Positions 26,840-35,192 of a DNA stretch of 64,000 nucleotides are shown here, piece by piece. Every line of letters starts with the position of its first letter. Position 1 is the stretch's first letter. Made by a program: the position numbers and the translations under genes. Source of the DNA: Propionivibrio soli (GTDB lineage: Bacteria > Pseudomonadota > Gammaproteobacteria > Burkholderiales > Rhodocyclaceae); contig NZ_JANZKY010000006.1 of assembly GCF_025770765.1 (NCBI RefSeq), positions 62,001 to 126,000 on the forward strand, in the 5' to 3' direction. The notes under the pieces are model-generated. The model had not been told where the DNA came from, made no database searches, and saw nothing but the letters and a program-made list of their open reading frames with translations.

Positions 26840-27988
26840 ATGAATACCATACAGCTTTCCCCGACGGTGCTCGATTGGGCAGCCTCTCGCGCCGGCGAGT
26901 CCCTGTATGAGTTCGCGAAACGAATTTCTAAACGCAGTGCCGAAGAGATAGCCAATGGCGTGCTCACGTACGCCCAAGCGATCAAATTTGCTAAGACGTC
27001 CGGTGTCTCTCTAGGCGATCTCTTTTTGCAGTCTCCGCCGGCAGACCGGCAACTGCCAGTCGCCGACTTTCGAACTCCTCAGTTTTCTGTTCCGCTGAAG
27101 AGCGATTTTTTCTACACTTTTGACGATATCGAGTTCAAGCAGGCGTGGTATCGAGAATTTCTGATTGCACAAGAACGAGACCCACTCGATTTTGTCGGCA
27201 AGTTCAAGAACAAGTCCCCCACAGCTCCCGAGCTAGCGAAAGAAATTCGCTCCGCCCTTGACTTCGCAGACGCCGACTTGACCGGCTTGAAAGATCCAGA
27301 CGAGTTGTTTGCCCTGCTCGCGCAAAAATGCGAGGCGATTGGTATTCTGGTTTTCAAGAACGGGGTCGTCGGCAATAACACTCACCGTTCTCTTTCTGTC
27401 GACGAATTCCGTGGGTTCGCTTTGGCCGATGCACTCGCCCCAGTCATTTTCATCAATGGAGCAGATGCACCCGCAGCTTGGGTTTTCACCCTCGCTCATG
27501 AACTCGCGCACATATGGTTAGGCGCATCTGGGGTCTCTGCCGCTGATCCTAGCGCGGAAAACAAAATCGAGCGATTCTGCAACTCGGTTGCCGCAGAAAT
27601 TCTCGTCCCGGCGAAAAGTTTCATCGCGTTATGGCAGTCTGACGCGAAAAGTTCCGCAAGCGAGAAATTGGAACGTGCCAGGCGTGCCTTCAAGGTCAGC
27701 GGGTTGGTCATCGCCCGACGGGCGCTAGACCTCGGTTTTATAGACAGAGCGAACTACAAAAATATTTATGACGAAGCCCGACTGAGGCAAAAACGAAAAA
27801 GCAGTGAGGCTAGCGGCGGCGATTTCTATAGAACGCTTGCTGTGAGAAACAGCAAGAGATTCTCTAAAGAGGTAGCAGCTTTGGCGATTTCTGGGCATAT
27901 CACTCTGGGACAGGCTGGCAAGTTACTCAATACAAATCCTAATAAAGTGGTGACTTTCTATGCCAAGCAGAACCCGCTATCTGTTTGA
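26840..27988 (+). CDS. ImmA/IrrE-family metallopeptidase
   Basis: 382 residues from ATG 26840 (an in-frame ATG at 26828 is the alternative). N-terminal helical region with an XRE-like layout (LYEFAKRISKRSAEEIANG), then the zinc peptidase domain with HELAHIWLG (HExxH motif near residue 220), followed by AENKIERFCNSVAAEILVP, the typical third-ligand region of ImmA/IrrE proteins. Such proteases cleave repressors or antitoxins. It overlaps the DUF4411 gene by 29 bases, the usual arrangement of this pair in toxin-antitoxin-like modules. Confidence 0.88.
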   Translation: MNTIQLSPTVLDWAASRAGESLYEFAKRISKRSAEEIANGVLTYAQAIKFAKTSGVSLGDLFLQSPPADRQLPVADFRTPQFSVPLKSDFFYTFDDIEFKQAWYREFLIAQERDPLDFVGKFKNKSPTAPELAKEIRSALDFADADLTGLKDPDELFALLAQKCEAIGILVFKNGVVGNNTHRSLSVDEFRGFALADALAPVIFINGADAPAAWVFTLAHELAHIWLGASGVSAADPSAENKIERFCNSVAAEILVPAKSFIALWQSDAKSSASEKLERARRAFKVSGLVIARRALDLGFIDRANYKNIYDEARLRQKRKSSEASGGDFYRTLAVRNSKRFSKEVAALAISGHITLGQAGKLLNTNPNKVVTFYAKQNPLSV

Positions 27989-28535
27989 TTCGGACGTGCT
28001 TATCGCATCAGCGAGGCTGCACTACTGCCTAGGCTATTGCGCCGCTTTTTGGGATTGGCTTGCTGGCGGCCACAAGGCTGGTCTCTTTTACAGCATCGAC
28101 AAGGTTAAGAGTGAGTTGTTAGAAGGTGACAAAGACCCCCTTAATTCGTGGGCGGTAGCCCACTCGACCTTTTTCCAAAACAGCCTCGATTCTCTCCCTC
28201 AGTGGGGAGCCCTCGCCAAGATCGCCAACGATCCGGCGAACCAATTCAAGGCATCGGCAAAAGCAAAGTTTCTCGATGAGGAAAAGGCGGATGCATGGTT
28301 AATTGCTCACGCCGCTCACGAAGGAAATTTCGTGATCGTCACCAACGAAAGATCAGAACCTCAAAGCAAGAGGGAAATAAAACTACCCGATGCCGCTTCT
28401 TGGCTTAACGTGAGGACCGTAAGGCTCTATGACGTTCTTCAATTGCATGCTGGCCACAATTTTTCTCAGAAAGCGATGGCCATCACCGGAAACTCGCTGA
28501 GCATCTTGCCGGGAATTCCCCCTGTCCCCGCATAA
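27960..28535 (+). CDS. DUF4411 PIN-like protein (putative toxin)
   Basis: 191 residues. MPSRTRYLFDSDVLI gives the first acidic residues of a PIN-like fold, DEEKADAWLIAHA the second cluster, and FVIVTNE the third strand with its acidic end; this is the DUF4411 pattern. PIN-like proteins are metal-dependent ribonucleases. Paired by a 29-base overlap with the ImmA/IrrE gene, in which the peptidase presumably acts as antitoxin or regulator. Confidence 0.82.
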   Translation: MPSRTRYLFDSDVLIASARLHYCLGYCAAFWDWLAGGHKAGLFYSIDKVKSELLEGDKDPLNSWAVAHSTFFQNSLDSLPQWGALAKIANDPANQFKASAKAKFLDEEKADAWLIAHAAHEGNFVIVTNERSEPQSKREIKLPDAASWLNVRTVRLYDVLQLHAGHNFSQKAMAITGNSLSILPGIPPVPA

Positions 28536-28841
28536 AACCCAAAATCTACGGAGAAAGGCTACGCGGGGGTCAGCGTCATATAGAAGAACGACGAAGCGCA
28601 GCCCTCAAGTGGAATCACGAGTCTGCGATCTCAGAACGGCTTGGGCGATTCGAGCGCTTACGTCTGATAAGACGTAGTTGTGCCGGGTTGGAAACGCTTA
28701 AGGGGTCAATGACATTTAATGAAGAGGGACAACGGCAACCTCAGCAATTGTTTTGTCTTGAGAAATTTGCCCGAGTAGCTGGTAGCAATCTTTTGGGGCG
28801 TGCATTATCCTCATACCCATGCCATCCGCCTGGTCTTTGCC
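28536..28841. other. Intergenic region before the darT-like gene
   Basis: About 300 bases without a supportable gene. It contains a perfect hairpin TACGTCT-GATA-AGACGTA (28659-28676), a candidate operator for the following toxin-antitoxin pair or terminator of the preceding one; no T-run follows. Confidence 0.45.
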
Positions 28842-29363
28842 ATGAAATCGATACTCGAACGATACAAATTCGACGGTGTCTGGCACTTTACGGACAGGTC
28901 GAATCTTGACCTAATCAGACAGCATGGCGGTCTGTTTTCATGGGGCGAACTTCAGCGGCGTGGCATCGTAGTGCCGAAGCCAGGGGGAAACCAGTGGAGC
29001 CACGACGCGGACGTTACAAGTGATGTTTATGATTTCGTGCATCTAGCCTTCGTAGATGATCACCCTATGCAGTATTGTGCCAAGAAAGACGGCAGGCTGC
29101 CCGATCCCATTTGGATAAAAATCGATCCTTCCATCATTCTGGTGGATGGGGTGCGTTTTTCAATTGATGTGTCGAATAAGGCCGGGGTTTGTACTCTTGT
29201 TGCGGACAAAGCCAAGGAACTCATCGACTTTGAAGTCTTGTTTACTCACACAGATTGGCGAGACCCTCAGATTAAAGTGCGCCGGAAGGCTGCGCTCAAA
29301 TCTGAAATCTTAGTGCCTCGCGTAGTTCCGATGGACAAATTGCTAGGTTTTAAGGATGGCTAG
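28842..29363 (+). CDS. darT: DarT-family DNA ADP-ribosyltransferase toxin (DUF4433-like)
   Basis: 173 residues from ATG 28842. Near the start, GVWHFTDRSNLDLIRQHGGLF matches the NAD-binding opening of DarT proteins (HFT....L..I...GL), and near the end KSEILVPRVVPMDKLLGF matches the ARTT/E motif region (SEILVP). DarT enzymes attach ADP-ribose to bases in single-stranded DNA, blocking replication, and act in phage defence. Followed with an 8-base overlap by the NADAR-type partner, which identifies it as the DarT1 type. Confidence 0.85.
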   Translation: MKSILERYKFDGVWHFTDRSNLDLIRQHGGLFSWGELQRRGIVVPKPGGNQWSHDADVTSDVYDFVHLAFVDDHPMQYCAKKDGRLPDPIWIKIDPSIILVDGVRFSIDVSNKAGVCTLVADKAKELIDFEVLFTHTDWRDPQIKVRRKAALKSEILVPRVVPMDKLLGFKDG

Positions 29364-30048
29364 CCGCCCTATATTTTCAGCTCTTGGTGAATCCTCTCGA
29401 TTGGTGCAGGAGATTCCGATCACCTTCGCTTGGAATCCTGGTTTCGCTCCTGTTCAGAAGAAGAGGAACATCGTCGCTATGCACGAGGCGGCACGTACGA
29501 AAGGGCTTTTCCCTCTTTTGGAGGTTTCCACCAAGTCTGAGGAGAAGCTAGGCCAGAGACTAAGCGCATTCAATCTGAAGATTGGTACGGCACTAGGCGA
29601 GATAAGTATCGAATCTGCGTATCAGGGGAGCAAGGTATTCCGAGGAGGGGGGCCGTATACCGACATTTACTTAATGGATAGCCGCTCAGCAAAGCAGGAT
29701 GAAAGGTTGAGGAATTCAGGCCAGTTGCTTGCGTTTGATTTTTTTGGTCAAAAATGGCCGCTAGTTCCAAAAACGGCGTTCTACGACTGGCTCTACCTCT
29801 CCGCTTTGGAGCCCCATCAAGAGTTCCTGAAGCGCCTATTCGAATACAAGGGCTTTACGGATATTGAATTTAATCCAGAGAAGTCGATCAACTGCCAAGC
29901 TCGAACCTGCGCCCTTCTAGTTTCTTTGCTTAAACTTGGTGCACTGAACGATGCGTTGCGATCGCAAAGCGACTTTATTTCAATGGTGGCTTCCGACTCG
30001 TTCAACCAAGCGCATTCTTCCGACTTGCGGCAACGCGTACTGCTTTAG
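29356..30048 (+). CDS. NADAR-type antitoxin partner of DarT1 (DUF6977-like)
   Basis: 230 residues. Pattern recognised: FAWNPGFAPVQKKRNIVAMHEAA, PLLEVSTKSEEKLGQRLSAFNL, SAYQGSKVFRGGGPYTDIY and KTAFYDWLYLSAL. These are the conserved blocks of the DarT1-associated NADAR antitoxin family, which removes ADP-ribose from DNA and so counters the toxin. The start overlaps the darT stop, as for an obligate pair. The assignment rests on my recall of the family pattern and genomic pairing. Confidence 0.78.
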   Translation: MASRPIFSALGESSRLVQEIPITFAWNPGFAPVQKKRNIVAMHEAARTKGLFPLLEVSTKSEEKLGQRLSAFNLKIGTALGEISIESAYQGSKVFRGGGPYTDIYLMDSRSAKQDERLRNSGQLLAFDFFGQKWPLVPKTAFYDWLYLSALEPHQEFLKRLFEYKGFTDIEFNPEKSINCQARTCALLVSLLKLGALNDALRSQSDFISMVASDSFNQAHSSDLRQRVLL

Positions 30049-30414
30049 TTGTTCGAACGACGCTCAGTCAGTCGCGAGTTCTGTACGAATGTTCCACCAA
30101 CCGGCCCTCGACGACTTGCCCTTCGGTCGGTGCGGTGGTTGAGAAACAACTTACCGCCCACCTGCTGACTGAATAGGCGGGCCTTTCGAATGTCGGCAAA
30201 GGCCGATGAGCCGGAATTTCCCTTCCGGCAGGTTCCAAAGTGAAGAGGTCCGTTAGACGTCCGGTCTGGAGAGTGGGTGACCGGCGGTTTGTGGTCGGGT
30301 GCCACCTGGTTACGATTAAGCACCTTCAATGTGTCGTGGGCAAGGCGCGAGATTGATGGTCAACGCGATGGGAAGTGGTGGTCAGCCAACAGGATAATGC
30401 GCACTATGGGATAA
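30049..30414. other. Intergenic region with hairpins
   Basis: No gene supported. Contains TCGGC-AAAG-GCCGA near 30193-30206 and CCGGAA-TTTCCC-TTCCGG (30211-30228). The first resembles GTCGGC-TTTG-GCCGAC beyond the integron at 10878; both could be copies of a dispersed small repeat. Confidence 0.4.
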
Positions 30415-30586
30415 TGGCGGGCTAATGCAGAATGGTGAGCCGTTCTACACCTTGCAAGGAATGAGCGGCTGGAAGACGGCAAACGGAATTTGCCGGCAAG
30501 CTGACTTGTCGCCGGCACGCAACCCGAAATACGCGAAAACGATGCGCGCCCCACTGGCGACCGTGGCCAGTACTGGTAAGTTCTGA
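30415..30586 (+). pseudogene. 3' remnant of a second tyrosine integrase
   Basis: Translates to GEPFYTLQGMSGWKTANG, then SPARNPKYAKTMRAPLATV and ASTGKF with stop, aligned end to end with the last about 50 residues of the integrase at 25666-26535 (GVPLYALQEMGGWKTAS, SPAHNLRYAQTIDASLATV, ANLGEF). The His of the catalytic box is gone and the Tyr region reads RQADLSPAR, so it is inactive. Its TGA (30584-30586) is part of the attR core. Confidence 0.82.
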
Positions 30587-30620
30587 AAATCCGCGTGTCC
30601 GTGGTTCGATTCCGCGACTG
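30583..30620 (+). repeat. attR core, 38 bp
   Basis: Identical to the tRNA-Phe segment 15938-15975; followed by CCACCA after loss of one G. Right boundary of the island. Confidence 0.9.
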
Positions 30621-31123
30621 CCACCAACACTTCCAAGCAGGTCCAAAGAAAGCCAAGAAACCCAAGAAACCCAAGAAACCCAGGGTTCCGGGGGTTCTCG
30701 GCTTTCTTTGTATCCAAGACTGGACAAGGCATGCCTAGTGCAATTTGCCTGATGGTGACAGCCGAAAAGCACAAGAGAGTTTGCTGGGAGTTTGCCGAAA
30801 GCCCGCTGAGACATTTCTCAAAGTCATGAGGTGTGGCAAAATGGAACTGCTACATTAGAGTGTACGGCCCGTGTAGTATCCGCTGCGCGCTCTCAAATCT
30901 CGGCCTCCTTGTTCGATTTGCTGGTTGCGCTTGCTGATTTTGAAACAACTGGGCAACAGCTTGTCGGCGGTGCGGCTTTAGCGTGCCCTGCTTTGATGCT
31001 GATATAGATCGTCTTTTGATGGGCTAGCGTAATGATTTGGCGTTCTCAATAGTTACGGGAAGTTGATAGGAATTCAAGATATTCTGGGATGCATTACGAT
31101 CAATTCATTGGAAATAAAGCATC
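30621..31123. other. Region between the island and the polysaccharide operon
   Basis: No gene supported. Three direct copies of CCAAGAAAC (30653-30679) lie inside an inverted repeat AAAGAAAGCC (30645-30654) / GGCTTTCTTT (30700-30709), probably the native terminator of tRNA-Phe pushed away by the island. The rest, up to 31123, is AT-richer and must hold the operon promoter; I find no convincing -35/-10 pair and no clear JUMPstart/ops element. Confidence 0.5.
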
Positions 31124-32119
31124 ATGCGCATTCTCGTAACTGGGGCAGATGGCTTCATTGGATCGCATTTGACCGAGGCGTTGGTCCGGGCTGGATATGA
31201 CGTACGAGCTTTCGTTCTGTACAACTCCTTCAATTCTTGGGGTTGGCTCGATCATTGTGGAAAAGATGTTGAAGGGAAGTTTGAAGTCTTTGCCGGTGAT
31301 ATCCGAGACCCGAATGGCGTCCGGATGGCCGTCAAGGGCTGTGAAGTTGTGTTGCATCTGGCCGCATTGATAGCTATCCCTTACTCGTATCATTCGCCCG
31401 ACATGTATGTCGATACCAATATCCGGGGTACATTGAACGTGGTTCAAGCGGCGCGTGACCTTGGTGTGCAGAAAGTTGTCCAAACGTCCACCAGTGAGGT
31501 GTATGGAACGGCACAATTTGTGCCCATCACCGAAGACCACCCTTTGCAAGGGCAGTCCCCCTACTCTGCGAGCAAAATCGGCTCGGATCAGATTGCCATG
31601 TCCTTCTACTCCTCCTTCGGAACCCCAGTAGTTTTGTTGCGTCCTTTCAATACTTATGGGCCGCGTCAGTCTGCTAGGGCCGTTATTCCGACGATTATTA
31701 CGCAGATTGCCAGCGGCATGCGGGAAATCAATCTCGGGTCCGTGCATCCCACGCGGGATTTTAGTTTTATCTCCGACACGGTTGGCGGGTTTGTCGCCGC
31801 AGTGAATTCGGATCGTGGGATCGGGAAAACGATTAACCTGGGAAGCAATTTTGAAATATCGATCGGGGACACTGTCAGGGCGATTGCAGAGGTGATGCGA
31901 GTGGACGTCAAAGTCGTTTCTGACAGCCAGCGGCTGCGACCAGAAAAAAGCGAAGTGGAACGCCTGTGGGCGTCCAACGAGAGAGCCAAGTCACTGCTTG
32001 GTTGGCAGCCGGCCTATGGCGGCCTTGATGGGTTCAAGCGAGGGCTAGTTAAAACGGTAGAGTGGTTCGTCCAGCCTGAGAATGCCAGGGGTTATAAGGC
32101 GGCAATCTACAATGTCTAG
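31124..32119 (+). CDS. legB: NAD-dependent nucleotide-sugar 4,6-dehydratase (LegB-like)
   Basis: 331 residues, extended SDR fold. ILVTGADGFIGSHLTEALVRAGYDVRAF carries the NAD-binding Gly motif; VLYNSFNSWGWLD directly after it is the LegB hallmark. Active site TSEVYG with Tyr/Lys in SPYSASKIGSD. LegB removes water from (GDP-)GlcNAc in legionaminic-acid synthesis. First gene of the operon; its TAG overlaps the next ATG by 8 bases. Confidence 0.88.
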   Translation: MRILVTGADGFIGSHLTEALVRAGYDVRAFVLYNSFNSWGWLDHCGKDVEGKFEVFAGDIRDPNGVRMAVKGCEVVLHLAALIAIPYSYHSPDMYVDTNIRGTLNVVQAARDLGVQKVVQTSTSEVYGTAQFVPITEDHPLQGQSPYSASKIGSDQIAMSFYSSFGTPVVLLRPFNTYGPRQSARAVIPTIITQIASGMREINLGSVHPTRDFSFISDTVGGFVAAVNSDRGIGKTINLGSNFEISIGDTVRAIAEVMRVDVKVVSDSQRLRPEKSEVERLWASNERAKSLLGWQPAYGGLDGFKRGLVKTVEWFVQPENARGYKAAIYNV

Positions 32120-32825
32120 GCGTGCGGTCATTCTGGCCGGAGGAAAGGGAACGAGGCTGCGACCTTACACGGTGGTCCTACCCAAACCATTAATGCCGAT
32201 TGGAGAGTTTCCGATTCTCGAAGTCATCTTGCGCCAATTGATCAGGAGTGGGTTTGACCACATCACGATGGCGGTGAACCATCAAGCAGAAATCATCAAG
32301 GCATTCTTCCAAGACGGCCGCCGTTGGGGCGCGCGAATAGATTACTCGTGCGAAACCAGCCCGTTGGGGACTATGGGTGCGTTGAAGTTGATTCCCGATT
32401 TACCTGCCAACTTTCTGGTGATGAACGGGGACATTCTGTCGGATCTCGATTTTGCACGTTTCCACGACGAGCACGTCGCGTCAGGCGATCTATTCACTAT
32501 CTCCTCCAAACGGCGGGAAAACCATATCGACTATGGCGTACTGGAAACTGATGGCTCTGGCAAGCTCACGGCTTTCCGTGAAAAGCCACGGGGATCCTTC
32601 CTTGTGAGCATGGGCGTCTACATGCTCTCGTCGGCCATCCTAACGCGCATACCTGCTGGGCGTGCCTATGGCTTCGACGACCTCATGCTGGACATGCTGT
32701 CTGCCGGCGAACAGGCGCGGGTCCGTCCGTTCGAAGGCTACTGGCTAGATATCGGCCGCCCGGATGACTATGCGCTTGCTGTTGAAGAGTTCGAGGCCAT
32801 GAAAGGACGTTTCCTGGGTGCTTGA
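32112..32825 (+). CDS. Sugar-phosphate nucleotidyltransferase (PtmE-like)
   Basis: 237 residues. Begins AVILAGGKGTRLRPYTVVLPKPLMPIG, the pyrophosphorylase signature, followed by NFLVMNGDILSDLDF (metal-binding Asp). There is no CBS or left-handed helix extension. In legionaminic pathways a protein of this type (PtmE) makes GDP-glucosamine, which fits the adjacent LegB-like gene. Substrate inferred. Confidence 0.85.
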   Translation: MSRRAVILAGGKGTRLRPYTVVLPKPLMPIGEFPILEVILRQLIRSGFDHITMAVNHQAEIIKAFFQDGRRWGARIDYSCETSPLGTMGALKLIPDLPANFLVMNGDILSDLDFARFHDEHVASGDLFTISSKRRENHIDYGVLETDGSGKLTAFREKPRGSFLVSMGVYMLSSAILTRIPAGRAYGFDDLMLDMLSAGEQARVRPFEGYWLDIGRPDDYALAVEEFEAMKGRFLGA

Positions 32826-33669
32826 TGCAGTCGTTACGGGGGCGGGGGGCTTTATTGGTCAGGCGTTGTCCCAGAGACTCCGGGCCCGTGGGCGCGCAGT
32901 ACTGGCGATGACCCATGCCGATGGAGACGTGGTCGATGCAGCTTTCTGGGCGAAGCTGCCGCCGGCACGCGCGCTGGTGCACCTGGCTGGTCGGACGTAC
33001 GTGCCGGACAGTTGGAAGTACCCGTCACAATTTATTGACGCTAATGTCATCGGCGTTCAGCATGGGCTCGACTGGTGTCGGCGACATGGGGCGCGTATGG
33101 TCTTTGCGAGCGCCTATGTATACGGCATTCCCGCGCATCTTCCCGTACGCGAAACCGATGACGCTCATCCGAATAATCCGTATGCCTTCAGCAAATGGGT
33201 CGCCGAGCAGTGCTGTGAGTTTGCTGCGTGCCATTTCGATGTTGATGTCACGGTGCTGCGGATATTTAACGTATTTGGCCGCGGGCAGAAGAGCGAGTTC
33301 CTGATTCCGACTCTGATCAAGCAGTTGTCAGGGAAAGAGATCCGTGTCATGGACCTGACCCCGCGGCGCGACTATGTATACCTCCTCGACGTAGTCGATG
33401 CGTTCGTCCGGGCCTTGAGCGCCCCGAAGGGCATGCATATCCTCAACATCGGGAGCGGGCGATCGTACTCAGTAGCGGACATCATCGCCACCTTGCAAGA
33501 GGTGGCCGGCACGTCTCTACCGGTAGTGTCTGCGGAAGAGCCGAGGCCTCAGGAAATTTCGGATGTTCGGGCCGATGTAGACCTTGCGGCACGGGTCTTG
33601 GGATGGGCGCCACGCTTTGACTTTGCGGCAGGGGTACATGACATGTTGAAGGAAGTTGAGAATGGCTAA
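32818..33669 (+). CDS. NAD(P)-dependent SDR epimerase/reductase
   Basis: 283 residues, GTG start overlapping the preceding stop. AVVTGAGGFIGQALSQRL is the cofactor motif; ASAYVYG and the Tyr/Lys pair in NNPYAFSKWVAEQ form the active site. Extended SDR family, likely acting on the nucleotide sugar made by the two preceding enzymes. Whether it reduces, epimerises or dehydrates is not decidable here. Confidence 0.85.
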   Translation: MLDAVVTGAGGFIGQALSQRLRARGRAVLAMTHADGDVVDAAFWAKLPPARALVHLAGRTYVPDSWKYPSQFIDANVIGVQHGLDWCRRHGARMVFASAYVYGIPAHLPVRETDDAHPNNPYAFSKWVAEQCCEFAACHFDVDVTVLRIFNVFGRGQKSEFLIPTLIKQLSGKEIRVMDLTPRRDYVYLLDVVDAFVRALSAPKGMHILNIGSGRSYSVADIIATLQEVAGTSLPVVSAEEPRPQEISDVRADVDLAARVLGWAPRFDFAAGVHDMLKEVENG

Positions 33670-34744
33670 GGGAAATGGGGAGCGCTACGTTCCCATTAAC
33701 AAGGGCAACTATTCGATGGATACCGCCGAACGGGAGGCGCAGTTCGAGCGCTACCGAGGTGAAGGCTGGGAGGCTGAATACGCCACTTATCGACGTGACT
33801 GGGCAGATCTACCTAAGCGGCAAGAGGTCCGTGACTACCCCTTGCTGGTTGATCTGGAACTGTCATCTATCTGCAACCTCCATTGCCCGATGTGCTACAC
33901 GATCACCGACCAGTTCAAGGAGCACGTCAACACCACGCGCATGGAGTGGGATCTTTTTACGCGGATCATCGATGAGATCGGTGGTAAGGTTCCTGCAATC
34001 CGCCTATCTCTCCGGGGTGAGGCGCTCCTGCATAAGCGATTTGCCGATTGCGTCCGGTATGCCAAGTCCAAGGGTATCAAGGAGGTTTCGACTCTGACGC
34101 ACGGAGGCAAGCTGACGCCGGAATTCTTCAAGGTAATTGTCGACGCGGGCATCGACTGGATCACGATTTCTGCGGATGGCGTGGGGGAGACCTACGAGAA
34201 GATTCGTAAGCCCATCAAATTCAAAGACCTTATGGCAAACATCCAGGCCATGAACGAGTACAAGAAAGCGCATGGTCTGCACCGACCGGTCATTAAGGTC
34301 CAGGGCATCTGGCCAGCCATTCGTGACAACGCGCAGGAGTACTACGATACTTTTGCTCCTAATGTCGACCTCGTTGCGTTCAATCCACTAATTGATTACC
34401 TGGGTAACGACACTCACATCGAGTATCTGGAGAACTTCACCTGTCCCCAGCAGTACCAGCGTTTGGTGATTGGTGCCGATGGCCTGGTGATGAAATGTTC
34501 CAACGATGAGGAAAACCGGGAAGTCATCGGCGATATCAAGACTGAGACTGTTCACCAAGTATGGCATGGGGAGAAGATGAACGCGGTTCGTGAACTCCAT
34601 AAACAAGACCGCGGATTCATGCGCAGCGCCGTGTGCCGCCGGTGTTATCTTCCCCGTAAGACAGAAGACGAGGCGGCCGAAGTGGGAGGGCGGACCTTCA
34701 CGGTGAAAAACTATGTCTTCCGTATCCAAGAGGTCGGGAAATGA
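33662..34744 (+). CDS. Radical SAM protein with SPASM-type C-terminal domain
   Basis: 360 residues. The [4Fe-4S]/SAM motif is CNLHCPMCY (CxxxCxxC) near residue 78 within LVDLELSSICNLHCPMCY. SAM-binding strands include IRLSLRGEALLHK and WITISADGVGE. The C-terminal part has Cys in ENFTCPQQYQRLVIGADGLVMKCSNDEE and AVCRRCYLPR, typical of a SPASM auxiliary-cluster domain. It lies inside a nucleotide-sugar block with overlaps on both sides, so it probably modifies a sugar intermediate. Confidence 0.87.
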   Translation: MAKGNGERYVPINKGNYSMDTAEREAQFERYRGEGWEAEYATYRRDWADLPKRQEVRDYPLLVDLELSSICNLHCPMCYTITDQFKEHVNTTRMEWDLFTRIIDEIGGKVPAIRLSLRGEALLHKRFADCVRYAKSKGIKEVSTLTHGGKLTPEFFKVIVDAGIDWITISADGVGETYEKIRKPIKFKDLMANIQAMNEYKKAHGLHRPVIKVQGIWPAIRDNAQEYYDTFAPNVDLVAFNPLIDYLGNDTHIEYLENFTCPQQYQRLVIGADGLVMKCSNDEENREVIGDIKTETVHQVWHGEKMNAVRELHKQDRGFMRSAVCRRCYLPRKTEDEAAEVGGRTFTVKNYVFRIQEVGK

Positions 34745-35189
34745 CAGCCCAGGGGGCTTCCGCTCCGGACTTGGCTGCGCCTGGTGACCCTGTACAAGTT
34801 CTGGCGGTTTCTCAGTCGCGCAGGTCGCGGTCTGTTTTTCAAGCCCGGCGCCGAATTCCATCAGGCAGACAGTGCTGCTTTGGAGGTCGGCAACAGTTGC
34901 ACGATCCAGGATCACAGCTTTTGCCAACTGACACTGCATGCTCCTAAAGGTGTTCATCGTAGAAGACTCAGTTGGACGCAGGAATGTCGTTACTGAAAAA
35001 ATCTGGTCGGCACCGGTAGCAACGTGGATCTGATGTGAAGTCGTCATCACAGCCATGGTGTTTCCAGTAACCAGCCCTTAGAGGAACAGAAGGCGATCAT
35101 CGGAGCCAATGCAGTTGTCACCAATGAAGCGCCTGACTATGGCATCGCCGTCGGGGTGTCGGCGCGAGTCGTGAAGTTTCGGAGTTGAT
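34741..35189 (+). pseudogene. Broken hexapeptide-repeat acyltransferase
   Basis: Pieces of one left-handed beta-helix acyltransferase are found in different frames: an N-terminal segment LVTLYKFWRFLSRAGRGLFF with GNSCTIQDHSFCQL, a middle VFIVEDSVGRRNVVTE, and a C-terminal end IIGANAVVTNEAPDYGIAVG then VSARVVKF. No intact frame joins them, so there are several frameshifts or deletions. In nonulosonate pathways this slot is often a LegH/PseH/NeuD-type N- or O-acyltransferase. Confidence 0.75.
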
Positions 35190-35192
35190 CCC

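Noticed and set aside
30653-30679. Possible CRISPR-like repeat array
   Set aside because: Only three 9-bp units without spacers; fits a hairpin/tandem repeat instead.
30960-31010. Possible JUMPstart/ops element before the polysaccharide operon (GGCGGTGCGGC...TAGCGTG)
   Set aside because: The core does not match GGCGGTAGC well enough; resemblance is partial.
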